Assembly (NCBI GenBank): GCA_029861955.1
Contig: JAOTYK010000005.1
Span: forward strand, 62,001-126,000
Direction of reading: 5' to 3'
Length of the DNA: 64,000 nt
Origin: Acidobacteriota bacterium
Lineage (GTDB): Bacteria > Acidobacteriota > Polarisedimenticolia > Polarisedimenticolales > Polarisedimenticolaceae
This document shows positions 27,601-35,753 of this stretch, in pieces. The position numbers and the translations under genes were made by a program. Position 1 is the first letter of the stretch; each line of letters opens with the position of its first letter. Below the pieces are notes generated by a model. The model had not been told where the DNA came from. It saw only the letters and a program-made list of their open reading frames with translations, and did not search any database.

Positions 27601-29718
27601 CCGGGCAGCGCGACCATGAACGGAGCGACAGCGGGTGTGAGCTTCAGCGGCTCGACGATCACGGCCGATTACGCGTCGGCCCGTGGCGAGCTGGCGCCGG
27701 GCGAGGTGGTAACCCTCCGCTTCCGGACGATTCTCGACCCGGGTCTCGTGCAGGGCACGACCGTGACGAATACCGGTGTCGTCACCTGGAACAACCCGAT
27801 CCGCAACGCCAGTGCGAGCGTCTCGTTCGTCGTCGGCGGCATTCCGGGAGTATCGACCGTCAACGGCAGCGTGTGGCACGACGCCAACTTCGACGATGTC
27901 CGCGACGCCGGCGAGCGACGTCTCGGCGGCTGGTCTGTCGAGCTCTACCGCGACGGCGTGCGAGTTCTGACGGTACCGACCGATGTCGACGGCGATTGGC
28001 GAATCGTCGGCCTCGATCCGAATCAGGGTACCGGGATCGCCTACGAGGTTCGCTTCCTGGCGCCCGGCGCTGGACCGTCCTCGGCAGCGTTGGGCGACGC
28101 CGACTCGGCGTTTACCGACGGGATGCACCGCATATCCGACATCGTCGTCCCGCCCGACGCCACACTGCAGGGTCTGAACCTGCCGATCGATCCCAACGGC
28201 GTGGTCTACAACTCACTCTCGCGGGTGCCGGTCCCCGGCGTCACCTTGACGCTGCTCGATGCCGGCAGCGGGACCCCGCTGCCCGGCGCCTGCTTCGACG
28301 ACCCCGCGCAGCAGGGACAAGTGACGCTGCCGGACGGGTACTACAAGTTCGACCTCAACTTCGGCGACTCGGCCTGCCCGAGCGGCGCGGAATACCTCCT
28401 CGATGTTCGGGCGCCGGCGAGCTCCGGGACGTTCGTGGGAGCCTCGCAGATCATCCCGCCGACGAGTGGAGCGGCGACTGCGGCGTTCGTGGTGCCGACC
28501 TGCCCGGGCTCCATCGACGATACGGTTCCGGCGACCGCCCAGTTCTGCGAGGTGCAGCCGTCCGAGTTTGCGCCCGGTGCCGCGGTGCCGCCGCGAACGA
28601 CCGGGACGAACTATCACCTGCGCCTGATGTTCGACGGCACACGTGCACCGGGATCCAGCCAGATCTTCAACAATCACGTGCCGGTCGATCCGGTGCTGGG
28701 CGGGACGCTGGCGCTGACGAAGACCTCACCGCTGCGAACCGTGACACGCGGCCAGCAAGTGCCGTATCGCATCGTCTTGAACAACCTCTCCGGCTCACTA
28801 CTGACCGACGCCGATGTCGTCGATACGATCCCTCCGGGCTTCGTCTACGTCGAGGGCTCGGCGCTACTGGACGGCGTTCCGGCCGAGCCGACGGTGCTTG
28901 GACGCGAACTGCGCTGGAACGGCCTGACGATCGCGGGTCTCGAGACGCGCACCTTCGACCTATTGCTGACGGTCGGCGCCGGCGTCGGCGACGGATCGTT
29001 CGTCAACCGTGTGACCGTCGTCAACGCCTTCAGCGGCACCCAGATCTCGGGCGAGGCGACCGCGACCGTGCGGGTCGTTCCGGACCCGACGTTCGATTGC
29101 ACCGATGTGATCGGCCGCGTCTTCGACGATGTCGATCGCAACGGGATTCAGGACGAAGGCGAGCTCGGTATTGCCGGCGTGCGCGTCGTCACCCCGCGTG
29201 GACTGCGCGCGACGACGGACGAGCACGGCCGCTACCATATAACCTGCGCGATCGTGCCCAACGAGAACCGCGGCAGCACATTCGTTCTCAAGCTGGACGA
29301 TCGCACGCTGCCGAGCGGATTCCGCTTAACTACCGATGCGGTACAGGTAAAGCGCGCGACACGCGGCAAGGCGCTGCGCATCGCATTCGGCGCGACGATC
29401 CATCGTGTGGTCGGCATCGACCTATCGGACGCCGCGTTCGAGCCCGATGCGACCGAGGTACGCGTCCAGTGGCGGCCGCGCATCGAACGGCTGCTCGACG
29501 AGTTGCGAAAGGCGCCGTCGCTGTTGCGCCTGTCGTACGTCGCAGACACGGAAGAACTCAGGCTTGTCGAGCGGCGGATGGAGGCGATTCACCGCCGCGT
29601 CACCGAGGCCTGGGAGGCGTCCGGGACACCGTACCCGCTGACGATCGAGCCCGAAATCTTCTGGCGCCTCGGCGGGCCACCCGAACGGTCTGTCGTGCGT
29701 TCGAAGGGCGGGAGGTGA
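24625..29718 (+). CDS. Giant DUF11/SdrD-type surface protein with OmpA-like C-terminus, riboswitch-controlled
   Basis: The 1,697-residue protein starts at ATG 24625 behind GAGGA; GTG 24580 lies inside the leader. The basic N-terminus and a hydrophobic stretch (AILLSLALFAVMAGSS) form the export signal. About seven DUF11-type beta-sandwich repeats follow (motifs such as GETLRYTITVRNVG, VLRDAVPVNTSYVPGS, GDVLRYTIVVQNS). SdrD-B/Cna-B-like domains come at about 1,080-1,170 (NGSVWHDANFDDVRDAGE) and 1,495-1,560 (GRVFDDVDRNGIQDEGE). The last about 110 residues look like a degenerate OmpA-C domain (FEPDATEVRVQWRPRIERLL). It is probably a long adhesin or surface filament held at the envelope. The OmpA/barrel gene follows four bases on. 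Confidence 0.92.
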   Translation: MTSSVHDRRRWDGRRAILLSLALFAVMAGSSLDVSACQAFGGVIDGFVDPIPPSQVQIDGNCTIRNFPASNPLTTNFSFFTQPGQTQERWLIVFDNVVHTGQMSCNSVLGHKIWFTNGSSTTIQEDCQNLLIPVEKIEKDNPPGPPVVSVGVPFTWTLTIPVLFDPATETVIQLDGSPNDLHGITVVDDLNETGVDLTYLGHVAYWLDDNTPVPLTFSNVGGVLTFDNIPIVDAGRQFVVELTVVLEDTPTNASGTQFVNTARWSFGRLIEGIFYEPLPGEWGISEPLTIAAPELVVTKTGPATMNLAEWGEFVLDVHNAGLSEAWDTTLRDLLPDGPTGGMCDLAPEILSARVFAADGVTPVPGKGPLVEGADYTVTWAGAPTCRLEIVTTTANASIEADERMVIRYRTQLDGDTQDGVPLTNVAGAIRWFNGDDGVSDRIVYDRVLTDGTVGTADHQDAHTVNADLTGFFFEKTVANLASGANPATTAAPGDTLRYTLRFRTTDDSLTNFSIVDEPDALNVSPVFVPGTLSLVTVPAGADTSGTSAIGGAAGTGVIDVRNLSTPTGGEVVIEFDITLAATIPDGTIATNQASLFDSGGSLVAPSDDPFVNGAASPDVAGDEDPTRITIVSSPAFEVQKISADLTGDPAVLLAGETLRYTITVRNVGDAEAVDAVLRDAVPVNTSYVPGSTTLNGAPVADIGGLSPLVNGMPINTPADPTPGTMPADPAAVATITFDVIVDPGVLDGTIISNQGFVSAVQGGVVDQPSDDPTTPIADDPTQDVVGNLPLIYAEKSVQLFGDLGTPGIVDPGDVLRYTIVVQNSAAIDATGIVLTDNVPADTSYVADTTLLDGTPYGQPDGGVFPLIAGVSIGTLAANSAATVQFDLRVAAGTPTGTVISNQATVSSTELPDVLTDGDGDPTTGPEPTVVVVGDVQQLAITKQVAVVGGGPAVPGAELEYLVRVTNIGAVPALGVVITDDLDAPQPGQLAYVPGSATMNGATAGVSFSGSTITADYASARGELAPGEVVTLRFRTILDPGLVQGTTVTNTGVVTWNNPIRNASASVSFVVGGIPGVSTVNGSVWHDANFDDVRDAGERRLGGWSVELYRDGVRVLTVPTDVDGDWRIVGLDPNQGTGIAYEVRFLAPGAGPSSAALGDADSAFTDGMHRISDIVVPPDATLQGLNLPIDPNGVVYNSLSRVPVPGVTLTLLDAGSGTPLPGACFDDPAQQGQVTLPDGYYKFDLNFGDSACPSGAEYLLDVRAPASSGTFVGASQIIPPTSGAATAAFVVPTCPGSIDDTVPATAQFCEVQPSEFAPGAAVPPRTTGTNYHLRLMFDGTRAPGSSQIFNNHVPVDPVLGGTLALTKTSPLRTVTRGQQVPYRIVLNNLSGSLLTDADVVDTIPPGFVYVEGSALLDGVPAEPTVLGRELRWNGLTIAGLETRTFDLLLTVGAGVGDGSFVNRVTVVNAFSGTQISGEATATVRVVPDPTFDCTDVIGRVFDDVDRNGIQDEGELGIAGVRVVTPRGLRATTDEHGRYHITCAIVPNENRGSTFVLKLDDRTLPSGFRLTTDAVQVKRATRGKALRIAFGATIHRVVGIDLSDAAFEPDATEVRVQWRPRIERLLDELRKAPSLLRLSYVADTEELRLVERRMEAIHRRVTEAWEASGTPYPLTIEPEIFWRLGGPPERSVVRSKGGR

Positions 29719-29722
29719 CGAC

Positions 29723-32700
29723 ATGAAGTACACCTCGCCGTTCCTGTTGCTCGCTATTCTCGCCGCTGTGATGCCTGCGTTCGCGGAGTCTGTCGATACG
29801 GCGTCGCCGGGCGAATCCGTCGAACGCCATCTGTCGGTCGATCAGACGTTCCGCCGTTGGTCTCACGATCCCACTCTGCTAGATGTCGAGCGCGGTGACC
29901 GGCTCGAGACCCGGCAGGTCGATGCAGAAGCGTTCGAGACAGTCAAGCTGAAGAACGTGATGCCGCCGATCCGGTTCGAGTCCGGCGTCGCCGACATCCC
30001 CCCGAACTACGTGGACAAGCTGAATCGCCTGCTCGACGGCATGCGCCACCGCCGCAACGTGCGGGTGCACTTCGTCGGCCACGCCGATTCGCAACCGCTT
30101 TCGGACTCGCTCGTGCGTGTGTTCGGAGACAATGCGGGCCTGTCGCGCGAACGCGCAGGAGAGGTCGCCGAGCACTTCAAGAACATCCTCGATCTGGCCC
30201 CCGAAGCCATCAGCTACGAGTGGTTGGGCGACACGGATCCGATCGCGTCCAATCTGAACGAGTCGGGCCGCGCGCAGAATCGTCGCGTCGAGGTCGAACT
30301 CTGGTACGACGAGGCCCGCGATGCAAAGCGAGACGAGGAGATCGTCGTCTCGGACGATATACGGCGCGTCAAGGTCTGCCGGATGGAGACCGTCTGTAAG
30401 TTGCGCTACCTCGAAGGCCACGCGCGACGAGCGCGGGTTCGCAATCTCGTGGTCCCGCTCCGCTTCGTCGACGAAAGCACGCCGATCCCCACAGAGTTTG
30501 TCCGCCAGGTCAGCCAGGTGCTCGACAACCTCCGTGGCAAGACGAATGTTGCCGCGCGCTTTATCGGTTACACCGACGATGCCCCGCTTACGGGCCGCGT
30601 GGAACGCATCTACGGCGATCACCTGTCGCTATCGAAGTCGCGGGCTCTCCGCGTCGCACTTGCGATGCAAGAGGCGTTGGCGCTTCCGAGTGCCAGGGTC
30701 GAAAGCGACGGTCGAGGAGCGGCACGCCCGATCGCGTCGAACGCGACTGCCCACGGGCAAGCGCTCAACCGCCGCGTAGAAGTGGAGTTCTGGTACGACG
30801 ACCCGCTCCAGGAGTTGCCCGAAGAACCCGGCCCCTGCCCCGATGACTCCGGTGACGAGTTCGTCACGAGGGTCTACGATCCGCCGTGGGGCCGGATCGA
30901 TACGCTCGAGCTCGAGAACGGTCAACCGACGGTGCCTGTCGGGCTCGCGTCGACCCTCCAGCGTGCGCTGGGGGATGTCGCCGACCGCGACAATCCGCGG
31001 GTGCGATTCGTCGGTTACACGGAGAACGCGCACCTCGACCGGCGCACGGCGTCGGTCTACGGTGACGATATCGGCCTGTCCGCGGCCCGAGCACGACGTG
31101 CACGCGAGATCGTGATGCAACACCCGCTTCTGACCGGCGCGAACGGCGAGCACGAGGGTCGTGGCTACGTGCAGTCTGACGATGTCGTCAACGCCGGCTT
31201 CATCCAGGGCGAGAGTTCGTTCGTACGTGTCCAGGTCGTTTACGACGAGCCGCAACCGATCGACGACTGGGATGGCGTGGACGTGACGCCGATAACGCGC
31301 GAACTGACTCCGAAGAGTCCCTACGAACTGAACGTCATGCGAATCACGGTCGACGGCGACCCGATCGACGATCCCCAACGCAGCTCGTCCGATGTTCAGC
31401 GCTGCACCGACGTGGCACTCGACTCGGTTGACATAAGCTTCCGCTTCGACAACCTCGAATCGCGTCGCCGGCTGGCCGTCGCGGCGACGCCGTCGTCGAT
31501 CGCGTTTCACGGTGCGTATGCCCCGGTCGTTCGATTCCGCGCGTACGACAACTACTCCAGCTTCATCGAGCGTGCCGAAGTACGCATCCTCGAGCCGGGA
31601 CAGTCTCCGAGTGCGTCGCCGATTGCGATCGCCGTCGTTGACGAAACGGGTCGCGCCGAGTGGCCGGTGTCCCTCGAGCCGACCGCGGGACCCGTGCGCG
31701 AGTTGCGTTACGTTCTGCGCGTATACGACTCCAGGGGTCGGTACGACGAAACGGAGCCCCGCCCGCTGTGGCTCTACGCGGGGGCCGAGGCGATGCCGAA
31801 CCCGGCCTCGGATTCGACCGCCTACGGCGAGTCCGCACTGGTTCGTGGGAAGATTCCGGTCGAAGGCGGCACCGTCACCGTGCGCGGTGGCGCGATCCCC
31901 GCGGGCCACACAGTCTGGGTCGCGGGCCGTCAAGTACCGGTTGATGACAGCGGCGCGTTCATTGCCGAGGAGATCCTCCCGCCCGGTGCCCACACGGTCG
32001 AAGTTGCGGTGCTCGACGCTGACGGGAACGGCAGTCTCTACCTGCGCGACCTCGAGTTCGGCGGTCGCGACTTGTTCATGGTCGGGATGGCGGATCTCAC
32101 GCTGTCCGCGTCGAGCTCGAGCGGCCCCGCCGAACTGCTCGAAGGCAATAACGCAACCCAACCGGCCGATTCGTCCTTCGACGGCCGCCTGGCGTTCTAT
32201 GTCGACGGCGAGCTAAAGAACCGCTGGCGCCTGACGGCAAGCGCAGACACGCGCGAGGGACCGGTCGATGAGCTGTTCAGCAACTTCCTCGACAAGTCGC
32301 CTGACGCGCTGTTCCGACGCCTCGACCCGGAAGACCACTACCCGACCTTTGGCGACGACAGCGTCGTCGAGGAGACCGCACCTACACAGGGCAAGCTCTA
32401 CGTCAAGATGAGCCGCGGCGAGAACTACGGCGTCTGGGGCAACTTCGAGGTCGACTACCTCGGCAACGAACTGGCCCACGTCGATCGCGGGCTCTACGGA
32501 GCGAACGGTCACTACGAGTCCGACACAACGACGAGCTTCGGAGAGAAGACACTGGCCGTTGACGCGTTCGCGGCCGAACCGGGGACGATCGGTAGCCACG
32601 AGCGCTTCCGCGGAACCGGAGGGTCGCTGTACTGGCTGCGCCATCAAGATATCCTGGTGGGCTCGGAGCGCCTGCGCATCGAGCTACGCGACAAGGCATC

Positions 32701-34753
32701 GGGACTCGTCAACGGCGTCGTCGATCTGCGTCCCGGCACCGACTACGACATCGACTACCTCCAGGGCCGCGTGCTACTGACCGAGCCACTCTCGTCGACT
32801 GCCGAGGACAATCTGCTCGTCCGCGCAAGCGGCCTGAGCGGAGACGAGGCGCACCTCGTTGCGCGCTACGAGTACACCCCCGGCTTCGATGAGCTCGACG
32901 CGGTCGCCGTCGGTGGCCAGGCGCACTATTGGTTCAACGACCACGTCCGACTCGGCGCGACGGCGAACGTCAACGAGGAGGACGACGCCGACAGTAACCT
33001 CGGCGCAGCCGATCTGATCGTGCGGGCGAGCACCGATAGCTGGCTGAAGCTCCAGGCGAGCCGCAGCGAGGGTCTCGTCACTCGCCTGCTCGACTCGAAC
33101 GACGGCGGATTCGAGTTCGCTGGCCCGGCCGACACCACGTTCGTCGACGCCGACGCGACCGCGTATCGCGCCGACGTCAGCATCGGACTCGGCGAAGTTT
33201 TCGAGAACGCAAACGGCCGCCTCACGCTTTATGCGCAGACCATGGACGCCGGGTACTCCGCCCCCGGACAAGCCGCGCTACGCGATACCGAGCAGATCGG
33301 CGGCACGTTCGGCATGCGAATCTCGGACCGACTGAGCCTGGCGGCCAAGGCGGACCGGCGTACGGAGACGGAGGGTGTCGAAACCCGCGCGGTAGAGGTG
33401 AACCTCGGCTTCGACCTGAGCGACGCGTGGAAACTGCGCGGCGGCATTCGCAACGACCTGCGCGAGGATGCCTCGCCCATCCCCGTCGCGACCCAGGAAC
33501 TCGGCGAGCGAACCGATGCGGTCGTGCAATTGAGCTACGACCCGCAGGCGACGTGGCGCGTCTATGGCTTCGCGCAGGGCACTCTCGACGCCGAGGGCGG
33601 ACGCGAGGACAACAACCGCGTCGGCGTGGGCGGCACGTACCGCTTAAGCGATCGTCTCAAGATCGACGGCGAACTGTCCGGCGGCGACCTTGGCCCCGGG
33701 ATTCGGGTCGGCACGGGCTTGCTCTACACCGAAGCGACTCGCCTCTACCTGAACTACTCGCTCGAGAACGAGCGGACCGACAACGGGCGTCGCGCCCGTC
33801 GCGGCACGCTGGTCTCGGGCGTGAAGAACCGTCTTTCCGACAGCTCGAGCGTTTACGTCGAGCAACGCTACCGTAACGGCGGGACCCTGACCGGCCTGAC
33901 GCACGCGGCGGGGATCCGCTACGGCGCGACCGAGCGCTGGACGCTTGGCGCGAATGCCGAGGTCGGCTCGCTGTTCGATGCACGCACCGCCGCCGAGACC
34001 GAGCGCCACGCAGCCGGCATCCGCGTCGGCTACGGACTCGAGAACGTGCAATTCGCGAGCACCGTCGAGTACCGCAACGACGAGGCACAACGGCCCGACG
34101 CGACGCTGACCGAGCGTTCGGTCTGGCTGTTCCGCAACAACGTCAAGTACCAAGTATCCGACGACTGGCGTCTGCTCGGCAAGCTCGACCACTCGACGAG
34201 CGACAGCTCCGAGGGCTCGTTCTTCGACGGCGGTTACACCGAGTTCGTGTTCGGCTGGGCCTACCGGCCCGTCGCGAACGACCGGCTGAGCGCGCTGGCC
34301 AAGTACACCTACTTCTACAACGTTCCGACGTCGGACCAGGTGACATTCTCCAGCACTTCGGTCGAGTACATCCAGAAAAGTCACATCGCCGCGCTCGACG
34401 TGACCTACGATCTGACGGCGCGCTGGTCACTCGGCGGCAAGGTCGCGTACCGGCTGGGCCAGGTCAGCCTCGACCGCGTGAACCGCGAGTTCTTCGACAA
34501 CTCCGCTCAGCTAATCGTCCTGCGGGCCGACTTCGCTTTCCTGGAGAAGTGGGAGACGCTTTTCGAGCTGCGCTCGTTGAGCCTTCCGGACATCGACCAG
34601 CAGCGCAGCGGCGCGCTGGGGGCGATCTACCGTTCGTTCGGCAAGCATTTCAAGGTCGGGGCCGGCTACAACTTCACCGACTTCTCGGACGATTTGACCG
34701 ACCTCGACTATGATCACAATGGGGCGTTCATTAACTTGATCGGCACGATGTAA
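29723..34753 (+). CDS. Giant outer-membrane protein: three OmpA-like domains plus C-terminal beta-barrel
   Basis: The 1,676-residue protein starts at ATG 29723 (GGAGG upstream) with signal peptide FLLLAILAAVMPAFA. Three OmpA-C-like domains lie at about 70-195, 235-355 and 380-505; each has the pattern VRVHFVGHAD / ARFIGYTDD / VRFVGYTEN followed by LSxxRA and NRRVEVE, the peptidoglycan-binding fold. A middle region (about 520-800) contains beta-sandwich modules. From about 840 to the end, repeated amphipathic strands with Tyr/Trp at turns suggest a large outer-membrane barrel ending near YNFTDFSDD. It is translationally coupled to the DUF11 protein and may anchor or export it. The last residue is Met, not the usual aromatic. 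Confidence 0.9.
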   Translation: MKYTSPFLLLAILAAVMPAFAESVDTASPGESVERHLSVDQTFRRWSHDPTLLDVERGDRLETRQVDAEAFETVKLKNVMPPIRFESGVADIPPNYVDKLNRLLDGMRHRRNVRVHFVGHADSQPLSDSLVRVFGDNAGLSRERAGEVAEHFKNILDLAPEAISYEWLGDTDPIASNLNESGRAQNRRVEVELWYDEARDAKRDEEIVVSDDIRRVKVCRMETVCKLRYLEGHARRARVRNLVVPLRFVDESTPIPTEFVRQVSQVLDNLRGKTNVAARFIGYTDDAPLTGRVERIYGDHLSLSKSRALRVALAMQEALALPSARVESDGRGAARPIASNATAHGQALNRRVEVEFWYDDPLQELPEEPGPCPDDSGDEFVTRVYDPPWGRIDTLELENGQPTVPVGLASTLQRALGDVADRDNPRVRFVGYTENAHLDRRTASVYGDDIGLSAARARRAREIVMQHPLLTGANGEHEGRGYVQSDDVVNAGFIQGESSFVRVQVVYDEPQPIDDWDGVDVTPITRELTPKSPYELNVMRITVDGDPIDDPQRSSSDVQRCTDVALDSVDISFRFDNLESRRRLAVAATPSSIAFHGAYAPVVRFRAYDNYSSFIERAEVRILEPGQSPSASPIAIAVVDETGRAEWPVSLEPTAGPVRELRYVLRVYDSRGRYDETEPRPLWLYAGAEAMPNPASDSTAYGESALVRGKIPVEGGTVTVRGGAIPAGHTVWVAGRQVPVDDSGAFIAEEILPPGAHTVEVAVLDADGNGSLYLRDLEFGGRDLFMVGMADLTLSASSSSGPAELLEGNNATQPADSSFDGRLAFYVDGELKNRWRLTASADTREGPVDELFSNFLDKSPDALFRRLDPEDHYPTFGDDSVVEETAPTQGKLYVKMSRGENYGVWGNFEVDYLGNELAHVDRGLYGANGHYESDTTTSFGEKTLAVDAFAAEPGTIGSHERFRGTGGSLYWLRHQDILVGSERLRIELRDKASGLVNGVVDLRPGTDYDIDYLQGRVLLTEPLSSTAEDNLLVRASGLSGDEAHLVARYEYTPGFDELDAVAVGGQAHYWFNDHVRLGATANVNEEDDADSNLGAADLIVRASTDSWLKLQASRSEGLVTRLLDSNDGGFEFAGPADTTFVDADATAYRADVSIGLGEVFENANGRLTLYAQTMDAGYSAPGQAALRDTEQIGGTFGMRISDRLSLAAKADRRTETEGVETRAVEVNLGFDLSDAWKLRGGIRNDLREDASPIPVATQELGERTDAVVQLSYDPQATWRVYGFAQGTLDAEGGREDNNRVGVGGTYRLSDRLKIDGELSGGDLGPGIRVGTGLLYTEATRLYLNYSLENERTDNGRRARRGTLVSGVKNRLSDSSSVYVEQRYRNGGTLTGLTHAAGIRYGATERWTLGANAEVGSLFDARTAAETERHAAGIRVGYGLENVQFASTVEYRNDEAQRPDATLTERSVWLFRNNVKYQVSDDWRLLGKLDHSTSDSSEGSFFDGGYTEFVFGWAYRPVANDRLSALAKYTYFYNVPTSDQVTFSSTSVEYIQKSHIAALDVTYDLTARWSLGGKVAYRLGQVSLDRVNREFFDNSAQLIVLRADFAFLEKWETLFELRSLSLPDIDQQRSGALGAIYRSFGKHFKVGAGYNFTDFSDDLTDLDYDHNGAFINLIGTM

Positions 34754-34859
34754 TCACATCGACCGTCCCGAAGCTCCACAACGCCCGAACGAGTGGTGCT
34801 CGACTGCCGGGGGGCTATGGACAGCACAACTGACGGCGTGGCCGACGATTCCGCCGAGT

Positions 34860-34882
34860 GCACCGCCCGGGGCCCAATTCAG
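34860..34882. repeat. 23-base intergenic repeat, copy 2
   Basis: Identical to 13668-13690 over 23 bases, same orientation, in the 195-base gap after the OmpA/barrel gene. Flanks are unrelated. The two copies bracket the PilZ-to-barrel block (13.86-34.75 kb). Confidence 0.8.
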
Positions 34883-34948
34883 CCTCATCGCGAAGTCTTG
34901 GAGTTGCGGATAGAATTGCTTGGCCGTCCGTTGTAGCGCGTCAGGCGC

Positions 34949-35503
34949 TCAGAATGCGTGCGTCAGCCCCGGCCCGTTCCACTCCAGGTCTTCCAGCCAG
35001 CGCTTCGTACTGCCGAACGAGCGGAAATTCTGCGGCGGCGTCGACGTGAACAGCACCAGGACGTTGCTGTTGCCGCGCCGAGTGAAGTACGCCCGCTGCC
35101 TGCGGCCCGGGTCGACCGAGTGGTCGTTGAGTTCCATGCAGGTCCAGAAGATGTCCTCGGTCTCGACGTCGTGGCAGTCGCCGAACTTCGAGCCCGGGAA
35201 GGCCTCGGTCATCGTTTGCTTGTAGACGTCGCGGAACTGGGTCGCCGTCAGCTTCGAGAAGAGCGGATCGGTCTCGGTCAACACCGAGGCCGACACACCC
35301 GGTCGTGCGCCGAAGTAGACGTAGTCGCGGACCATGGTGGCCGCCTCGCCCAGCTCCTCTTCGTAATGCCGCGCCGGCATGTGTGGCCAGCCCTCGGCGC
35401 GAGGGCGCAGGGTCGGCGTATACGAGTCGTGGTAGTGCCGGACGACGAGGCCGCCCGCGAGCAGCACGAGACCGAAGAAGCAGGCGATGATGACGCGACC
35501 CAT
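34949..35503 (-). CDS. Membrane-anchored protein of unknown function (184 aa)
   Basis: The likely start is ATG 35503, giving an N-terminal membrane anchor (ACFFGLVLLAGGLVV, about residues 6-22) and an extracytoplasmic domain of about 160 residues (DYVYFGARPG, FRDVYKQTMTEAFPG, DIFWTCMELND, NVLVLFTSTPPQNFRSF). Two cysteines (CHDV and WTC) could pair. The ribosome site is weak, and an in-frame ATG at 35695 gives a longer but unlikely basic N-terminus. No family recognised. Confidence 0.72.
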   Translation of the reverse strand: MGRVIIACFFGLVLLAGGLVVRHYHDSYTPTLRPRAEGWPHMPARHYEEELGEAATMVRDYVYFGARPGVSASVLTETDPLFSKLTATQFRDVYKQTMTEAFPGSKFGDCHDVETEDIFWTCMELNDHSVDPGRRQRAYFTRRGNSNVLVLFTSTPPQNFRSFGSTKRWLEDLEWNGPGLTHAF

Positions 35504-35753
35504 TCGGACAACATCGGTCGCCGGATCCGCCGCTGCAAGTCCTAGACCTCGGCGCTGATAACGGCGCCATTTCCGCCCCGTCGCGCGCGTGCGGCGAGGC
35601 GGGCGCGGAACTTCAGGTGCCGTTTCGGCCTCGTGGCGCCGGCGTGATCCGGAGACGAGGAGAACGCTCCATCGATGTAGATCGTCACGCTTCACACTTC
35701 GGTCGGCAGCGGTTCGCTATACTCCCTGATCTACGAACGGGAGACTCAACGAT

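Noticed and set aside
27873-29726. Plus-strand 617-codon open frame overlapping the DUF11 gene
   Set aside because: Arg-rich out-of-frame reading of the DUF11 gene.
30629-32161. Minus-strand 510-codon open frame
   Set aside because: Antisense shadow of the OmpA/barrel gene; composition rich in Arg/Val/Asp with no family motif.
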